DNA of 64,000 nucleotides from Agrobacterium tumefaciens (GTDB taxonomy: Bacteria > Pseudomonadota > Alphaproteobacteria > Rhizobiales > Rhizobiaceae): contig NZ_CP039904.1 in assembly GCF_005221385.1 (NCBI RefSeq), positions 1,957,501 to 2,021,500 on the forward strand. Reading direction: 5' to 3'. Positions 25,394-33,666 of the stretch are shown here, in pieces. The translations under genes were made by a program, and so were the position numbers. The notes under the pieces were generated by a model. It saw nothing but the letters and a program-made list of their open reading frames with translations, did not search any database and was not told the origin of the DNA. Position 1 is the first letter of the stretch. Each line of letters begins with the position of its first letter.

Positions 25394-26581
25394 ATGAAAA
25401 TCGATCGCATGCGGGTATTCGTCACCCGCGACAAGGACCGTCCCCGCGTTGTCGTCGCTCTCGATACCGATGACGGTCTGACCGGCTGGGGTGAATGTTA
25501 CAATCACGGCCCCGATCTCGCCTTACCGCCGTTGCTGGATTACCTCTACGGTTTCCTTGCCGGGCAGGATCCGACACGGGTGGAGTATCTCTACAATCTT
25601 CTTCTGCAACAGAACCGTTTTCCGCCCGGCGCGCTTGGTCTGTCGGCAATCTCGGCGCTTGACCATTGCCTGTGGGACCTTGCCGCCAAGGCGGCCGGCG
25701 TGCCGGTCTACAAGCTGCTGGGCGGCGAAGTGCGTGACCGCATCAAGGTCTATGCCGGTGTCTATACGGCCCCGGACGCACCGGCAGCGAAAGAAGAGTT
25801 CGACCGTCTGAACGAGGACTGGGGCTTCACGGCTTTCAAGCTTAGCCCGTGGCGCGTCGATATCCACGCCCATCGCTGGGGAGAGGTGGTGCGCAGTTCG
25901 GCCGAATATTTCCGCTCGCTTCGCGAGACCGTTCGTCCCGATTACGATATCGCCTTTGATGCCCATGCCAAGATTTTCGAGCCTGCCGCTGCCCGCCAGC
26001 TCGGCAACGCGCTTGCGCCTTACGATCCGCTGTTCTTCGAAGAGCCTTTGCGTCCGGAAAACATCGAGATGTGGGGAGACCTGAAACAGGGGCTGAACTG
26101 CACGCTGGCAACAGGTGAAAGTCTTTATAATCGCAATGAGTTCCTGCGGCTTCTTCAAGTAAAGGGTGCGGATATCATTCAGCCTGATATCTGCGTCGTC
26201 GGCGGTATTTCGGAGATGCGCCGCATCGCCACGCTTGCGGAAGCCCACTTCGTCAGCATCGCGCCGCACAACCCGATGGGGCCGCTCGCCACCGCCGTCA
26301 ATGTGCATTTCTCCGCCGCCCAGCAGAATTTCCGCATTCTCGAATACCGGCTGCCGAAAGGGCAATGCTATGTCTATGGCGGCACCGATCTGGAAAAACG
26401 CGAGGATGAAACACGTTATGTCGTCGACCCCTACCTGCCGAAGGATGGATATCTGGAACTGAGGCCGGATCGCCCCGGCTGGGGTGTGGAGATGGATGAA
26501 AAAGCCATGCAGGAGGATGGCTATGTTCATTGGCAGAGACGGGTGCCGAAGCGGCCTGACGGATCCTATGCCTTTGCCTGA
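25394..26581 (+). CDS. enolase-superfamily sugar-acid dehydratase
   Basis: This 395-residue TIM-barrel enzyme of the mandelate racemase/muconate lactonising group should abstract the proton alpha to a carboxylate and remove water from an aldonic acid, giving a 2-keto-3-deoxy acid. Mg2+ ligands are D189 (AFDAH), E216 (FFEEPL) and E242 (ATGES); H191 next to the first ligand and H292 (IAPHNP) are candidate acid/base residues, a layout seen in galactonate/mannonate-type dehydratases. The exact substrate cannot be read from the sequence. A good ribosome binding site (GAGGAAG) precedes the ATG. It lies 44 bases after the ABC ATPase gene and overlaps the aldose epimerase gene by 14 bases. Confidence 0.9.
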   Translation: MKIDRMRVFVTRDKDRPRVVVALDTDDGLTGWGECYNHGPDLALPPLLDYLYGFLAGQDPTRVEYLYNLLLQQNRFPPGALGLSAISALDHCLWDLAAKAAGVPVYKLLGGEVRDRIKVYAGVYTAPDAPAAKEEFDRLNEDWGFTAFKLSPWRVDIHAHRWGEVVRSSAEYFRSLRETVRPDYDIAFDAHAKIFEPAAARQLGNALAPYDPLFFEEPLRPENIEMWGDLKQGLNCTLATGESLYNRNEFLRLLQVKGADIIQPDICVVGGISEMRRIATLAEAHFVSIAPHNPMGPLATAVNVHFSAAQQNFRILEYRLPKGQCYVYGGTDLEKREDETRYVVDPYLPKDGYLELRPDRPGWGVEMDEKAMQEDGYVHWQRRVPKRPDGSYAFA

Positions 26582-27434
26582 AACGGTTGCGATAAGCTGC
26601 GGGCAGCTCTCTGCCCGCCTGCGCCCCGCCTGGGGCGGCAGAATGACCCATCTGCACCACGCGGACTACGGCGATATTCTGGTGCCGACAAGCGAGGACG
26701 CTTTCGAGCCTTTCAACTGGCCGCGCGCCGGAGCCTATCCGCTGTTTCCTTTCCACAACCGGCTTTATGGCGGCTCCTTCGTTCATGCGGGCATCCGCCA
26801 TGACCTCCTACCACATCCTGCGCTCGCGCCGGATGCCATGCATGGGCCTGCTCATCGGCGGGGCTGGGAGATTTCAGGTCTGGCTTCGGATCGGGCCGGG
26901 CTGGTACTTGATTATGAGGCTGACGGGGAATGGCCATTTTCCTTCCGGGCCGAACAGTCCTTTCTGCTTGAAGACGCCGGCCTCACGGTGGAACTGTCGA
27001 TCACCAATCTGGGGGATGTGCCGGCACCAATGGCGCTGGGATGGCACCCCTATCTGGCTGCCGGCCTTGGCTGCGACGCGCAGACGGATGCAGGGCTGCA
27101 ATATCCGCTGGACCCGCAGAACGTGCCGACCGGCGAGCCTGCAATTTCCCGCCACACGGCCGCCATTCCCGCATCGACGGGGTACACGCTGCATTACACC
27201 GGCTGGTCAAATGCGCATGTGCAATTGGGCAGGTTTTCACTGTTGATCGAGGCCGATCCCGTTTTCGGCCATCTGGCTGTTCACCGCATGGACCGCTATC
27301 TTTGCCTCGAGCCCGTTTCCATGGCGGCCGGAGCGCTCGGCCTGCCGGAGGTGCACCGGGAAGCGCTTGGTATCAGGATCGTCGCGCCCGGCGCGCGTCT
27401 GTCAGGGCGCATCCGGCTTTCCATCAGCTCCTGA
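26568..27434 (+). CDS. aldose 1-epimerase (GalM-like) family protein
   Basis: This 288-residue beta-sandwich protein matches aldose 1-epimerases: an N-terminal GGRMTHLHHADYGDILVP, the phosphate-free sugar site region FPFHNRLYGGSF, the catalytic-type histidine segments AMHGPAHRRGWE and GWHPYL, and a late catalytic Glu region (CLEPVSMAAGALGLPE). Mutarotases interconvert alpha and beta anomers so that a dehydrogenase can oxidise the beta form. The ATG at 26568 lies inside the end of the dehydratase gene; the open frame extends further upstream but only in shadow. It supports the view that the imported compound is a free or released aldose. Last gene of the operon. Confidence 0.85.
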   Translation: MPLPETVAISCGQLSARLRPAWGGRMTHLHHADYGDILVPTSEDAFEPFNWPRAGAYPLFPFHNRLYGGSFVHAGIRHDLLPHPALAPDAMHGPAHRRGWEISGLASDRAGLVLDYEADGEWPFSFRAEQSFLLEDAGLTVELSITNLGDVPAPMALGWHPYLAAGLGCDAQTDAGLQYPLDPQNVPTGEPAISRHTAAIPASTGYTLHYTGWSNAHVQLGRFSLLIEADPVFGHLAVHRMDRYLCLEPVSMAAGALGLPEVHREALGIRIVAPGARLSGRIRLSISS

Positions 27435-27508
27435 GGGCAAGCAGGGAGGCGAGAATGCCCTGCCTCTGCGTCCTGTCTTCCCATTCAAAAAAACGCCACA
27501 TGCCCATA

Positions 27509-27537
27509 TTTTGAGCGTCAAAAATCGCCGCTCAAAA
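27509..27537. repeat. inverted repeat upstream of the gamma-glutamyl locus regulator
   Basis: TTTTGAGCG and CGCTCAAAA form perfect 9-base arms around an 11-base centre. It lies 75 bases after the aldose epimerase stop and directly before the presumed -35 (TTGACG, 27544-27549) of the next gene. No U-run follows, so it may be an operator as much as a terminator. Confidence 0.5.
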
Positions 27538-27571
27538 ATGCGCTTGACGTCGGCGAAAATTTCTCACCAAA

Positions 27572-27594
27572 TGAACCAATATAAGATTGGTTCA
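27572..27594. promoter_or_regulatory. perfect palindromic operator at the GntR promoter
   Basis: TGAACCAAT-ATAAG-ATTGGTTCA has two perfect 9-base arms with a 5-base spacer. The spacer belongs to a TATAAG (27580-27585) that would make a good -10 element. A repressor bound here would block its own promoter. The site lies just before the preferred GTG start of the GntR gene, so autoregulation of the whole operon is likely. Confidence 0.7.
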
Positions 27595-27609
27595 AGCAAA
27601 TGGTGCGGT

Positions 27610-28371
27610 GTGGCGGCAGGCCCTAACGATAATTCCAACTACGCCTTGGCGCGGTTACGTGACTATATTCAGGCGAATCATCTCACCAGAGATGGGCGTT
27701 TGCCGACGGAGCGGGCCTTTGCGGAGACTTTTAATGTCGGCCGTCGTTCAATCCGCCGCGCTCTGGAGGTTCTGGAGGCCGAGGGCCTGATCTGGCGGCG
27801 GCAGGGGGCCGGAACCTTTGTGGGTGAAAAACCGGACGATTGGTCCGTACAGGTCACGGAATTGGTTGCGGGTACGGATTTCATGGAAATCATGGAAGTG
27901 CGCCTGCGCATCGAACCGCAGCTGGCGCAGCTTGCGGCCATGCGCGCCAAACCGGCCGAGGTGGAGCGCATGCGCGCCCTTGTTCAAAAGACCGGCCAGA
28001 GCACGGATGCCGACGCCAAGGAATTATGGGATGGTTCGCTCCATCGCCAGATCGCCCAGAGCGCCGGCAACAAGCTTTTCCTGTCGATCTTCGATGTCGT
28101 CAACCGCATTCGCCAGGACGATGCATGGCAGTCGATCCGCGAGCTTGCCCGGCGCAGCGGCACGAATGGCAGGGCGTCTTTCGAGCAGCATATGGCCATT
28201 GTCGAGGCCATTGCCGACCGCGATCCGGCGCGCGCCGGTGAAGCCATGCGCCAGCATCTTCTCATGCATCAGGAAAGGCTGATCCGCGCCACCTCGCTCG
28301 GCTTTCTGGAGGAGGAAACCGGGGAGGGCAATGCGGCCGAAGCCGATAATTCGCTGACCGAGGCCTCCTGA
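27610..28371 (+). CDS. GntR family transcriptional regulator (FCD domain)
   Basis: This regulator of about 253 residues has a winged helix (LPTERAFAETFNVGRRSIRRALEVLEAEGL) and a C-terminal FCD ligand-binding domain with MEVRLRIEPQLAQLAA and the late His-containing HLLMHQERL helix. It is the first gene of the operon with binding protein, permeases, gamma-glutamyltransferase and ATPase (78-base gap to the binding-protein gene). The start is uncertain: GTG 27610 is preferred because the promoter and operator palindrome (27572-27594) would otherwise lie inside the gene; ATG 27571 and ATG 27538 are in frame. No strong ribosome binding site precedes any of them. Confidence 0.88.
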   Translation: MAAGPNDNSNYALARLRDYIQANHLTRDGRLPTERAFAETFNVGRRSIRRALEVLEAEGLIWRRQGAGTFVGEKPDDWSVQVTELVAGTDFMEIMEVRLRIEPQLAQLAAMRAKPAEVERMRALVQKTGQSTDADAKELWDGSLHRQIAQSAGNKLFLSIFDVVNRIRQDDAWQSIRELARRSGTNGRASFEQHMAIVEAIADRDPARAGEAMRQHLLMHQERLIRATSLGFLEEETGEGNAAEADNSLTEAS

Positions 28372-28449
28372 GGCCGCGGATGAAAACTGTCGTCCCGCAA
28401 GGGGCGGCCAATGACAAAAAGTCAAAATAACCAGACCAGAGGAACGAAC

Positions 28450-29958
28450 ATGAAGAAAATCCAGACATTGACTGCGGCGCTATTGGCAAGCGCATTGCTG
28501 GCCGCGCCGGCGCTATCGTCCGAATTGCGCATCGGCCTGAACGACGATGCCGATGTGCTCGACCCCGCGCAGTCGCGCACCTTCGTCGGCCGCATCGTCT
28601 ACACCGCCATGTGCGACAAGCTGGTGGATATCTCGCAGGACATGAAGATCATGCCGCAGCTGGCTACCGAATGGGCGTGGTCCGAAGGCGGCAAGGTGCT
28701 GACCATGAAAATCCGCGATGGCGTCAAGTTCCACAATGGCGAGACGCTGGACGCGGCCGCCGTTGTCGCCACCATCGAGCGCAATATCACGCTGCCGGAA
28801 TCGCGCCGCAAAAGCGAGCTGTCCTCGGTCGAGAAGGTTGAGGCGACGGGACCGCTGGAGGTGAAATTCACGCTGAAGACGCCTGACGTTACCCTTCTGG
28901 CGCAGCTTTCCGACCGCGCCGGCATGATCGTTGAACCCAAGGCGGCCAAGGAACTGGGCGCGAATTTTGGTTCGAAACCGGTTTGCGCGGGGCCGTTCAA
29001 ATTTGTCGAGCGTATCCAGCAGGACCGTATCGTGCTCGAGAAATTCGCTGACTATTGGGATAAGGACAAGGTCCTCGTAGACAAGGTCGTTTATCTGCCG
29101 ATCCCCGATACGACCGTGAAGCTTGCAAACCTTCGTGCAGGCGACCTCGATATCGCCGAGCGTATTTCGGCGTCCGATGCGGAATCCGTCAGGAACGACG
29201 CCAAGCTGACCTATGCCGATGTGATCGGGCCGGGTTACATGGCCATGTATGTCAACATGAACAATGGCGCGCGTGCGGATAATCCGCTCGGCAAGGACAA
29301 GCGCCTGCGTCAGGCATTCTCCTATGCCATTGACCGCGAGGCGATCGGCCAGATCGTCTTTGAAGGCACCTCCAAGGGCGGTAATCAGGCCTTTCCGCCG
29401 ACGAGCCCCTGGTTCAACCAGAGCCTGCCGGTGCCGCCACGCGATATCGACAAGGCCAAGCAGCTGATGAAGGAAGCGGGTTACGAGACGCTCGACGTCG
29501 AGCTTCAGCACGCCAACAACACCACGCAGACACAGATGATGCAGGTCATCCAGTCCATGGTGGCCGAGGCCGGCTTCAACGTCACCCTGAAGGCAACCGA
29601 GTTTGCGACGCTTCTGTCCGAACAGACCGCCGGCAACTACCAGCTCAGCCGTTCCGACTGGTCGGGACGTATCGATCCCGATGGCAACCTGCACCAGTTC
29701 GTCACCTGCAAGGGCGGCATCAACGACGTGAAATATTGCAATCCCGAGGTCGACAAGCTGCTGAACGAGGCCCGCGCCTCGACCGAAGATGCGGTCCGCA
29801 AGGAAAAATACGATGCCGCAAGTGTCATCCTCAACGATGACATGCCGATCATCTATCTCGGCCACCAGCCTTATGCCTATGCCATCTCCAACAAGGTCAA
29901 GGGCTGGGCACCGTCGCCGGATGGCATGATCCGTCTTCTCGGCGTCAGCAAGGACTGA
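28450..29958 (+). CDS. Dpp-type ABC transporter substrate-binding protein
   Basis: This 502-residue periplasmic binding protein of family 5 (DppA/GsiB type) has a Sec signal peptide (MKKIQTLTAALLASALLAAPA) and no lipobox. Core motifs are LRIGLNDDADVLDPAQSR, the FHNGETLDAAAVVATIERN segment, GPFKFVERIQQDRIVLEKF and RLRQAFSYAIDREAIGQIVF. The linked gamma-glutamyltransferase suggests glutathione or another gamma-glutamyl compound as ligand (inference; E. coli GsiB is a family example). The ATG at 28450 has AGAGGAA upstream; an ATG at 28411 would extend the protein ahead of the signal peptide. Confidence 0.93.
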   Translation: MKKIQTLTAALLASALLAAPALSSELRIGLNDDADVLDPAQSRTFVGRIVYTAMCDKLVDISQDMKIMPQLATEWAWSEGGKVLTMKIRDGVKFHNGETLDAAAVVATIERNITLPESRRKSELSSVEKVEATGPLEVKFTLKTPDVTLLAQLSDRAGMIVEPKAAKELGANFGSKPVCAGPFKFVERIQQDRIVLEKFADYWDKDKVLVDKVVYLPIPDTTVKLANLRAGDLDIAERISASDAESVRNDAKLTYADVIGPGYMAMYVNMNNGARADNPLGKDKRLRQAFSYAIDREAIGQIVFEGTSKGGNQAFPPTSPWFNQSLPVPPRDIDKAKQLMKEAGYETLDVELQHANNTTQTQMMQVIQSMVAEAGFNVTLKATEFATLLSEQTAGNYQLSRSDWSGRIDPDGNLHQFVTCKGGINDVKYCNPEVDKLLNEARASTEDAVRKEKYDAASVILNDDMPIIYLGHQPYAYAISNKVKGWAPSPDGMIRLLGVSKD

Positions 29959-30025
29959 CAGCTTTGAACAGGTCGCACGGCTTGCCGTGCGGCCCCCAGC
30001 ACCGGACTCAAACGGGGGCAATGCC

Positions 30026-30973
30026 ATGCCTGTTTATATCGGCAAGCGACTGCTGGTCGCGATCCCGACGCTTCTCATCATTTCCATCTTCGTCTTTTCG
30101 CTGCAGAAATTGTTGCCGGGCGATCCGGTCCTTGCCATGGCGGGCGAGGAGCGCGATCCCGCGACGATTGAATTCCTGCGCGAGAAATATCGCCTGAACG
30201 ACCCCGTGCCGCTGCAATATATCAACTGGCTGGGCGGCGTGGTTACGGGTGATTTCGGCATTTCGCTGCGCACCAACCAGCCGGTGCTGGAACTGATCGG
30301 CCAGAAGCTGCCGGTCACCATTCAGCTTGCCGTCATGGCAATGTTCTTTGCCATGGTCATCGGCATTCCCATCGGCATTCTGGCCGCCGTCAAGAAGAAC
30401 ACGTGGATCGATTATACGGCCAATATCGTGGCGCTCTCCGGCCTGTCGATCCCGAATTTCTGGCTCGGCATCATGCTGATCCTGCTGGTGTCGGTCAAAC
30501 TCGGTTGGCTGCCGGCATCCGGTTATGAATCGATCTTCGTAGACCCTGTCCGCTCCATCGAAACCATGATCATGCCCGCCTTCGTGCTCGGCAATGCGCT
30601 TGCGGCGACGCTGATGCGCCATACCCGCTCGGCGATGGTGGCGGTCTTGAGTTCCGATTATATCCGCACCGCCCGCGCCAAGGGGCTTTCGCCACGCGAA
30701 ATCATCCTGTCGCACAGTTTCCGCAACGCGCTTCTGCCCGTCATCACGCTGCTGGCGCTGCTCTTCGGTGAATTGCTGGCCGGCGCGGTTCTGACGGAGC
30801 AGATATTCACCATTCCCGGCTTCGGCAAGATGACCGTCGATGCGGTGTTTACGCGTGACTATGCCGTCGTGCAGGGCATCGTGCTCTGCACCGCCGTCGG
30901 CTTCATCCTCATGAACCTTCTGGCCGACATTGCCTATGTCCTGCTCAACCCCCGCCTCAGGGCGACAATCTGA
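30026..30973 (+). CDS. Dpp-type ABC transporter permease 1 (DppB/GsiC-like)
   Basis: This 315-residue inner-membrane permease has six predicted transmembrane helices, the N-terminal KRLLVAIPTLLIISIFVF helix and KLLPGDPVLAMAGE, a periplasmic segment with LREKYRLNDPVPLQYINWL, and the EAA loop DYIRTARAKGLSPREIILSH. The length and motifs match DppB/GsiC. The ATG at 30026 has GGGGGCA upstream; 29987 is an in-frame ATG with no homology before it. The second permease gene follows after 10 bases. Confidence 0.94.
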   Translation: MPVYIGKRLLVAIPTLLIISIFVFSLQKLLPGDPVLAMAGEERDPATIEFLREKYRLNDPVPLQYINWLGGVVTGDFGISLRTNQPVLELIGQKLPVTIQLAVMAMFFAMVIGIPIGILAAVKKNTWIDYTANIVALSGLSIPNFWLGIMLILLVSVKLGWLPASGYESIFVDPVRSIETMIMPAFVLGNALAATLMRHTRSAMVAVLSSDYIRTARAKGLSPREIILSHSFRNALLPVITLLALLFGELLAGAVLTEQIFTIPGFGKMTVDAVFTRDYAVVQGIVLCTAVGFILMNLLADIAYVLLNPRLRATI

Positions 30974-30983
30974 GGCTGATATC

Positions 30984-31856
30984 ATGACCGTTCTCGATCA
31001 AAACCTCTCCGTACCGGCGACACGGCAGGAAAGCCGCGCCTGGAAAAAAATGAAGCGCAACAAATCGGCGCTTGTCGGCATGATCATCGTGCTGTTTTTC
31101 GCCGTGCTTGCCATCGCCGCGCCGATCCTGCCGATTGCCGACCCGGTTGCGACCAGCTGGTCGGCCATCCGCAAGGCGCCATCGGCGGCCCACTGGCTCG
31201 GGACCGATGATCTCGGCCGCGATATTCTCTCGCGCATGATCTATGGCGCGCGCGCTTCGCTGATGGCAGGCGTCGTCTCCGTGATGATCGCCGTGGTGAT
31301 CGGTGTGCCGTTCGGGTTGATTTCAGGTTATTTCGGCGGCTGGGTGGATATGGTCATATCGCGCATCACTGAAGCGCTGCTGGCCATGCCGTTCCTGATC
31401 ATGGCGATTGCACTGGCTGCCTTTCTCGGCCCGAGCCTCACCAATGCGATGATTGCCATCGGCCTTTCCGCCATGCCGATTTTCGTGCGGTTGACGCGCG
31501 GGCAGGTGCTTGCCGTCAAGATGGAAGATTATGTCGAAGGCGCAAGGTCCATCGGCCTCAACCATATCGATATCATGACCCGTTATATCCTGCCGAATGT
31601 CTTTGCCCCCATCATCGTGCAGGCGACGCTGACGGTGGCGACCGCCATCATCGCGGAGGCGAGCCTTTCCTTCCTCGGTCTTGGCCAGCAGGCGCCGGCC
31701 CCATCCTGGGGTTCCATGCTGAACACCGCGAAGAATTTTCTCAGCCAGGCGCCGTGGATGACGATGTGGCCCGGCATCGCCATCTTCCTCGTCGTCATCG
31801 GTTTCAATCTTCTGGGCGACGGCCTGCGTGACGCGCTCGATCCGCGCGAAGCATGA
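30984..31856 (+). CDS. Dpp-type ABC transporter permease 2 (DppC/GsiD-like)
   Basis: This 290-residue permease is of normal DppC length. It has the cytoplasmic N-terminus with KKMKRNKSALVGMIIVLFF, then HWLGTDDLGRDILSRMIYGAR (the conserved periplasmic segment), the EAA loop DYVEGARSIGLNHIDIMTRY, and ASLSFLGLGQQAPAPSWG near the C-terminus. The start at 30984 follows TGAGG. It lacks the periplasmic insertion seen in the permease at 22492-23616. It is followed after 21 bases by the gamma-glutamyltransferase gene. Confidence 0.94.
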   Translation: MTVLDQNLSVPATRQESRAWKKMKRNKSALVGMIIVLFFAVLAIAAPILPIADPVATSWSAIRKAPSAAHWLGTDDLGRDILSRMIYGARASLMAGVVSVMIAVVIGVPFGLISGYFGGWVDMVISRITEALLAMPFLIMAIALAAFLGPSLTNAMIAIGLSAMPIFVRLTRGQVLAVKMEDYVEGARSIGLNHIDIMTRYILPNVFAPIIVQATLTVATAIIAEASLSFLGLGQQAPAPSWGSMLNTAKNFLSQAPWMTMWPGIAIFLVVIGFNLLGDGLRDALDPREA

Positions 31857-31877
31857 TTTTTTACAAGGAATATCGGA

Positions 31878-33662
31878 ATGACTGAATTCACCACACGCCC
31901 TGAAATCCTTGGCACCTTCGGCGTCGTCACCTCCACGCACTGGATCGCCTCGGCCGTTGGCATGGCGATCCTCGAAAAGGGCGGCAATGCTTTCGACGCC
32001 GCCGTCGCCACCGGTTTTGTCCTCCAGATTGTCGAGCCGCATCTGTGCGGTCCGGGCGGAGATATGCCGGCCGTGTTTTATTCGAAGCAGAAGGACAAGG
32101 TCGAAGTCATCTGCGCACAGGGCCCGGCCCCGAGCGGTGCGACGATCGAACATTACACTTCGGAAGGGCTGAAACTGATCCCCGGCGACGGGCTGCTGGC
32201 CACCGTCATCCCCGGTGCCTTCGACGGCTGGATGCTGATGCTGCGCGATTATGGCACGATGAGTGTGCGCGACGTGCTGGAACCGGCCATCTATTATGCC
32301 GAGCAGGGGCATCCAACGCTTCCGCGTGTCTCCGCCACCATCAAGGGGCTGGCCGATTTCTTCGAGAAGGAATGGCCGACATCCCATGATACATGGCTGC
32401 CGGGCGGCGCGGCACCCGAACCTCACGCCAATTTCAGGAACCCTGTCCTTGCCGCGACCTATCAGCGGATCGTCACCGAAGCCGCAGCGCGCTCCGGTCG
32501 CGAAAACCAGATCGAGGCGGCACGCGATGCCTTCTACCGGGGTTTCGTAGCGGAAGCCATCGACAGTTACGTAAGGTCGGCGGAGGTGATGGATGCCAGC
32601 GGCGCAAAGCATAAAGGGGTGCTGACGGCGCAGGACATGGCGGATTGGAGCGCGACCGTCGAAGCGCCGCAGACATTCGACTATCATGACTGGACGGTTG
32701 CCAAGACACCTGCCTGGGGGCAGGGTCCGGTTCTGCTGCAATCGCTCGCATTGCTGAAAGGTTTCGACATCGCGGCCATGGACCCGTCCGGTCCCGATTT
32801 CATCCACACCGTCGTCGAAGCCATGAAGCTCGCCTTTGCCGACCGTGAGGTCTATTACGGCGATCCGGAATTTGGGCAAATCCCAACGGAATATCTTCTC
32901 TCCGAGGGCTATAATGCCGGACGCCGGGCGCTGATCGGCCGCGAGGCCTCGCTGGGGCTGCGCCCCGGCACCGTGCCGGGTTATGAAAATCAGGTGGACG
33001 CCACCATGGCCATGCTGGCCGAGATGAGCGGCAAGGGCACCGTCTACGAACCGACCATGTCGCATCTGACTGAGAAGCGCGGGGACACGGTGCATATCGA
33101 TGTCATCGACCGCTGGGGCAACATGGTCTCCACCACACCTTCGGGCGGCTGGCTGCAATCTTCGCCCATCGTGCCCGGTCTCGGTTTCGCGCTCAATTCC
33201 CGCGCCCAGATGTTCTGGCTGAAGGAAGGCCTGCCGACCTCGCTTGCGCCGGGCAAACGCCCGCGCACGACGCTGACGCCGTCGCTGGCGCTGCATCAGG
33301 GCCGTCCCGCCATGGTCTTCGGCACACCCGGCGGCGACCAGCAGGACCAGTGGCAGCTGCCCTTCTTCCTGCGTTATGCGCATCACGGCAAGAACCTGCA
33401 GTCGGCCATCGATATGCCCCTGTTCCACACCTCGCATTTTCCGGGTTCGTTTTATCCGCGCACCAGTTCGCCGGGTGAAATCATGGTGGAAAGCACGGTG
33501 GGGGAGGCCACGCTCGACGAGCTTCGCCGTCGCGGCCACCGGGTCACGGTTGCCGATGCCTGGTCGGTCGGGCGATTGACTGCTGCGCGGCGGGATGCGG
33601 ATGGCCTGTTGCGGGCTGCGGCAACACCGCGGCTGATGCAGGCCTATGCGGTGGGGCGTTGA
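31878..33662 (+). CDS. ggt: gamma-glutamyltransferase family protein without signal peptide
   Basis: This 594-residue protein is a gamma-glutamyltransferase-type Ntn hydrolase. The N-terminal part has VVTSTHWIASAVGMAILEKGGNA and GGDMPAVFYSK; the presumed autocleavage point and nucleophile is Thr404 in RGDTVHIDVIDRWGN, followed by MVSTTPSGGWLQSS and the late FGTPGGDQQDQW. Canonical enzymes have TTH; here the second Thr is Val. There is no signal peptide or membrane anchor, so it should act in the cytoplasm on an imported gamma-glutamyl compound. Members of this superfamily also include acylases for other amides. It lies between permease and ATPase genes of one importer, an unusual and informative position. 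Confidence 0.9.
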   Translation: MTEFTTRPEILGTFGVVTSTHWIASAVGMAILEKGGNAFDAAVATGFVLQIVEPHLCGPGGDMPAVFYSKQKDKVEVICAQGPAPSGATIEHYTSEGLKLIPGDGLLATVIPGAFDGWMLMLRDYGTMSVRDVLEPAIYYAEQGHPTLPRVSATIKGLADFFEKEWPTSHDTWLPGGAAPEPHANFRNPVLAATYQRIVTEAAARSGRENQIEAARDAFYRGFVAEAIDSYVRSAEVMDASGAKHKGVLTAQDMADWSATVEAPQTFDYHDWTVAKTPAWGQGPVLLQSLALLKGFDIAAMDPSGPDFIHTVVEAMKLAFADREVYYGDPEFGQIPTEYLLSEGYNAGRRALIGREASLGLRPGTVPGYENQVDATMAMLAEMSGKGTVYEPTMSHLTEKRGDTVHIDVIDRWGNMVSTTPSGGWLQSSPIVPGLGFALNSRAQMFWLKEGLPTSLAPGKRPRTTLTPSLALHQGRPAMVFGTPGGDQQDQWQLPFFLRYAHHGKNLQSAIDMPLFHTSHFPGSFYPRTSSPGEIMVESTVGEATLDELRRRGHRVTVADAWSVGRLTAARRDADGLLRAAATPRLMQAYAVGR

Positions 33663-33666
33663 CACC

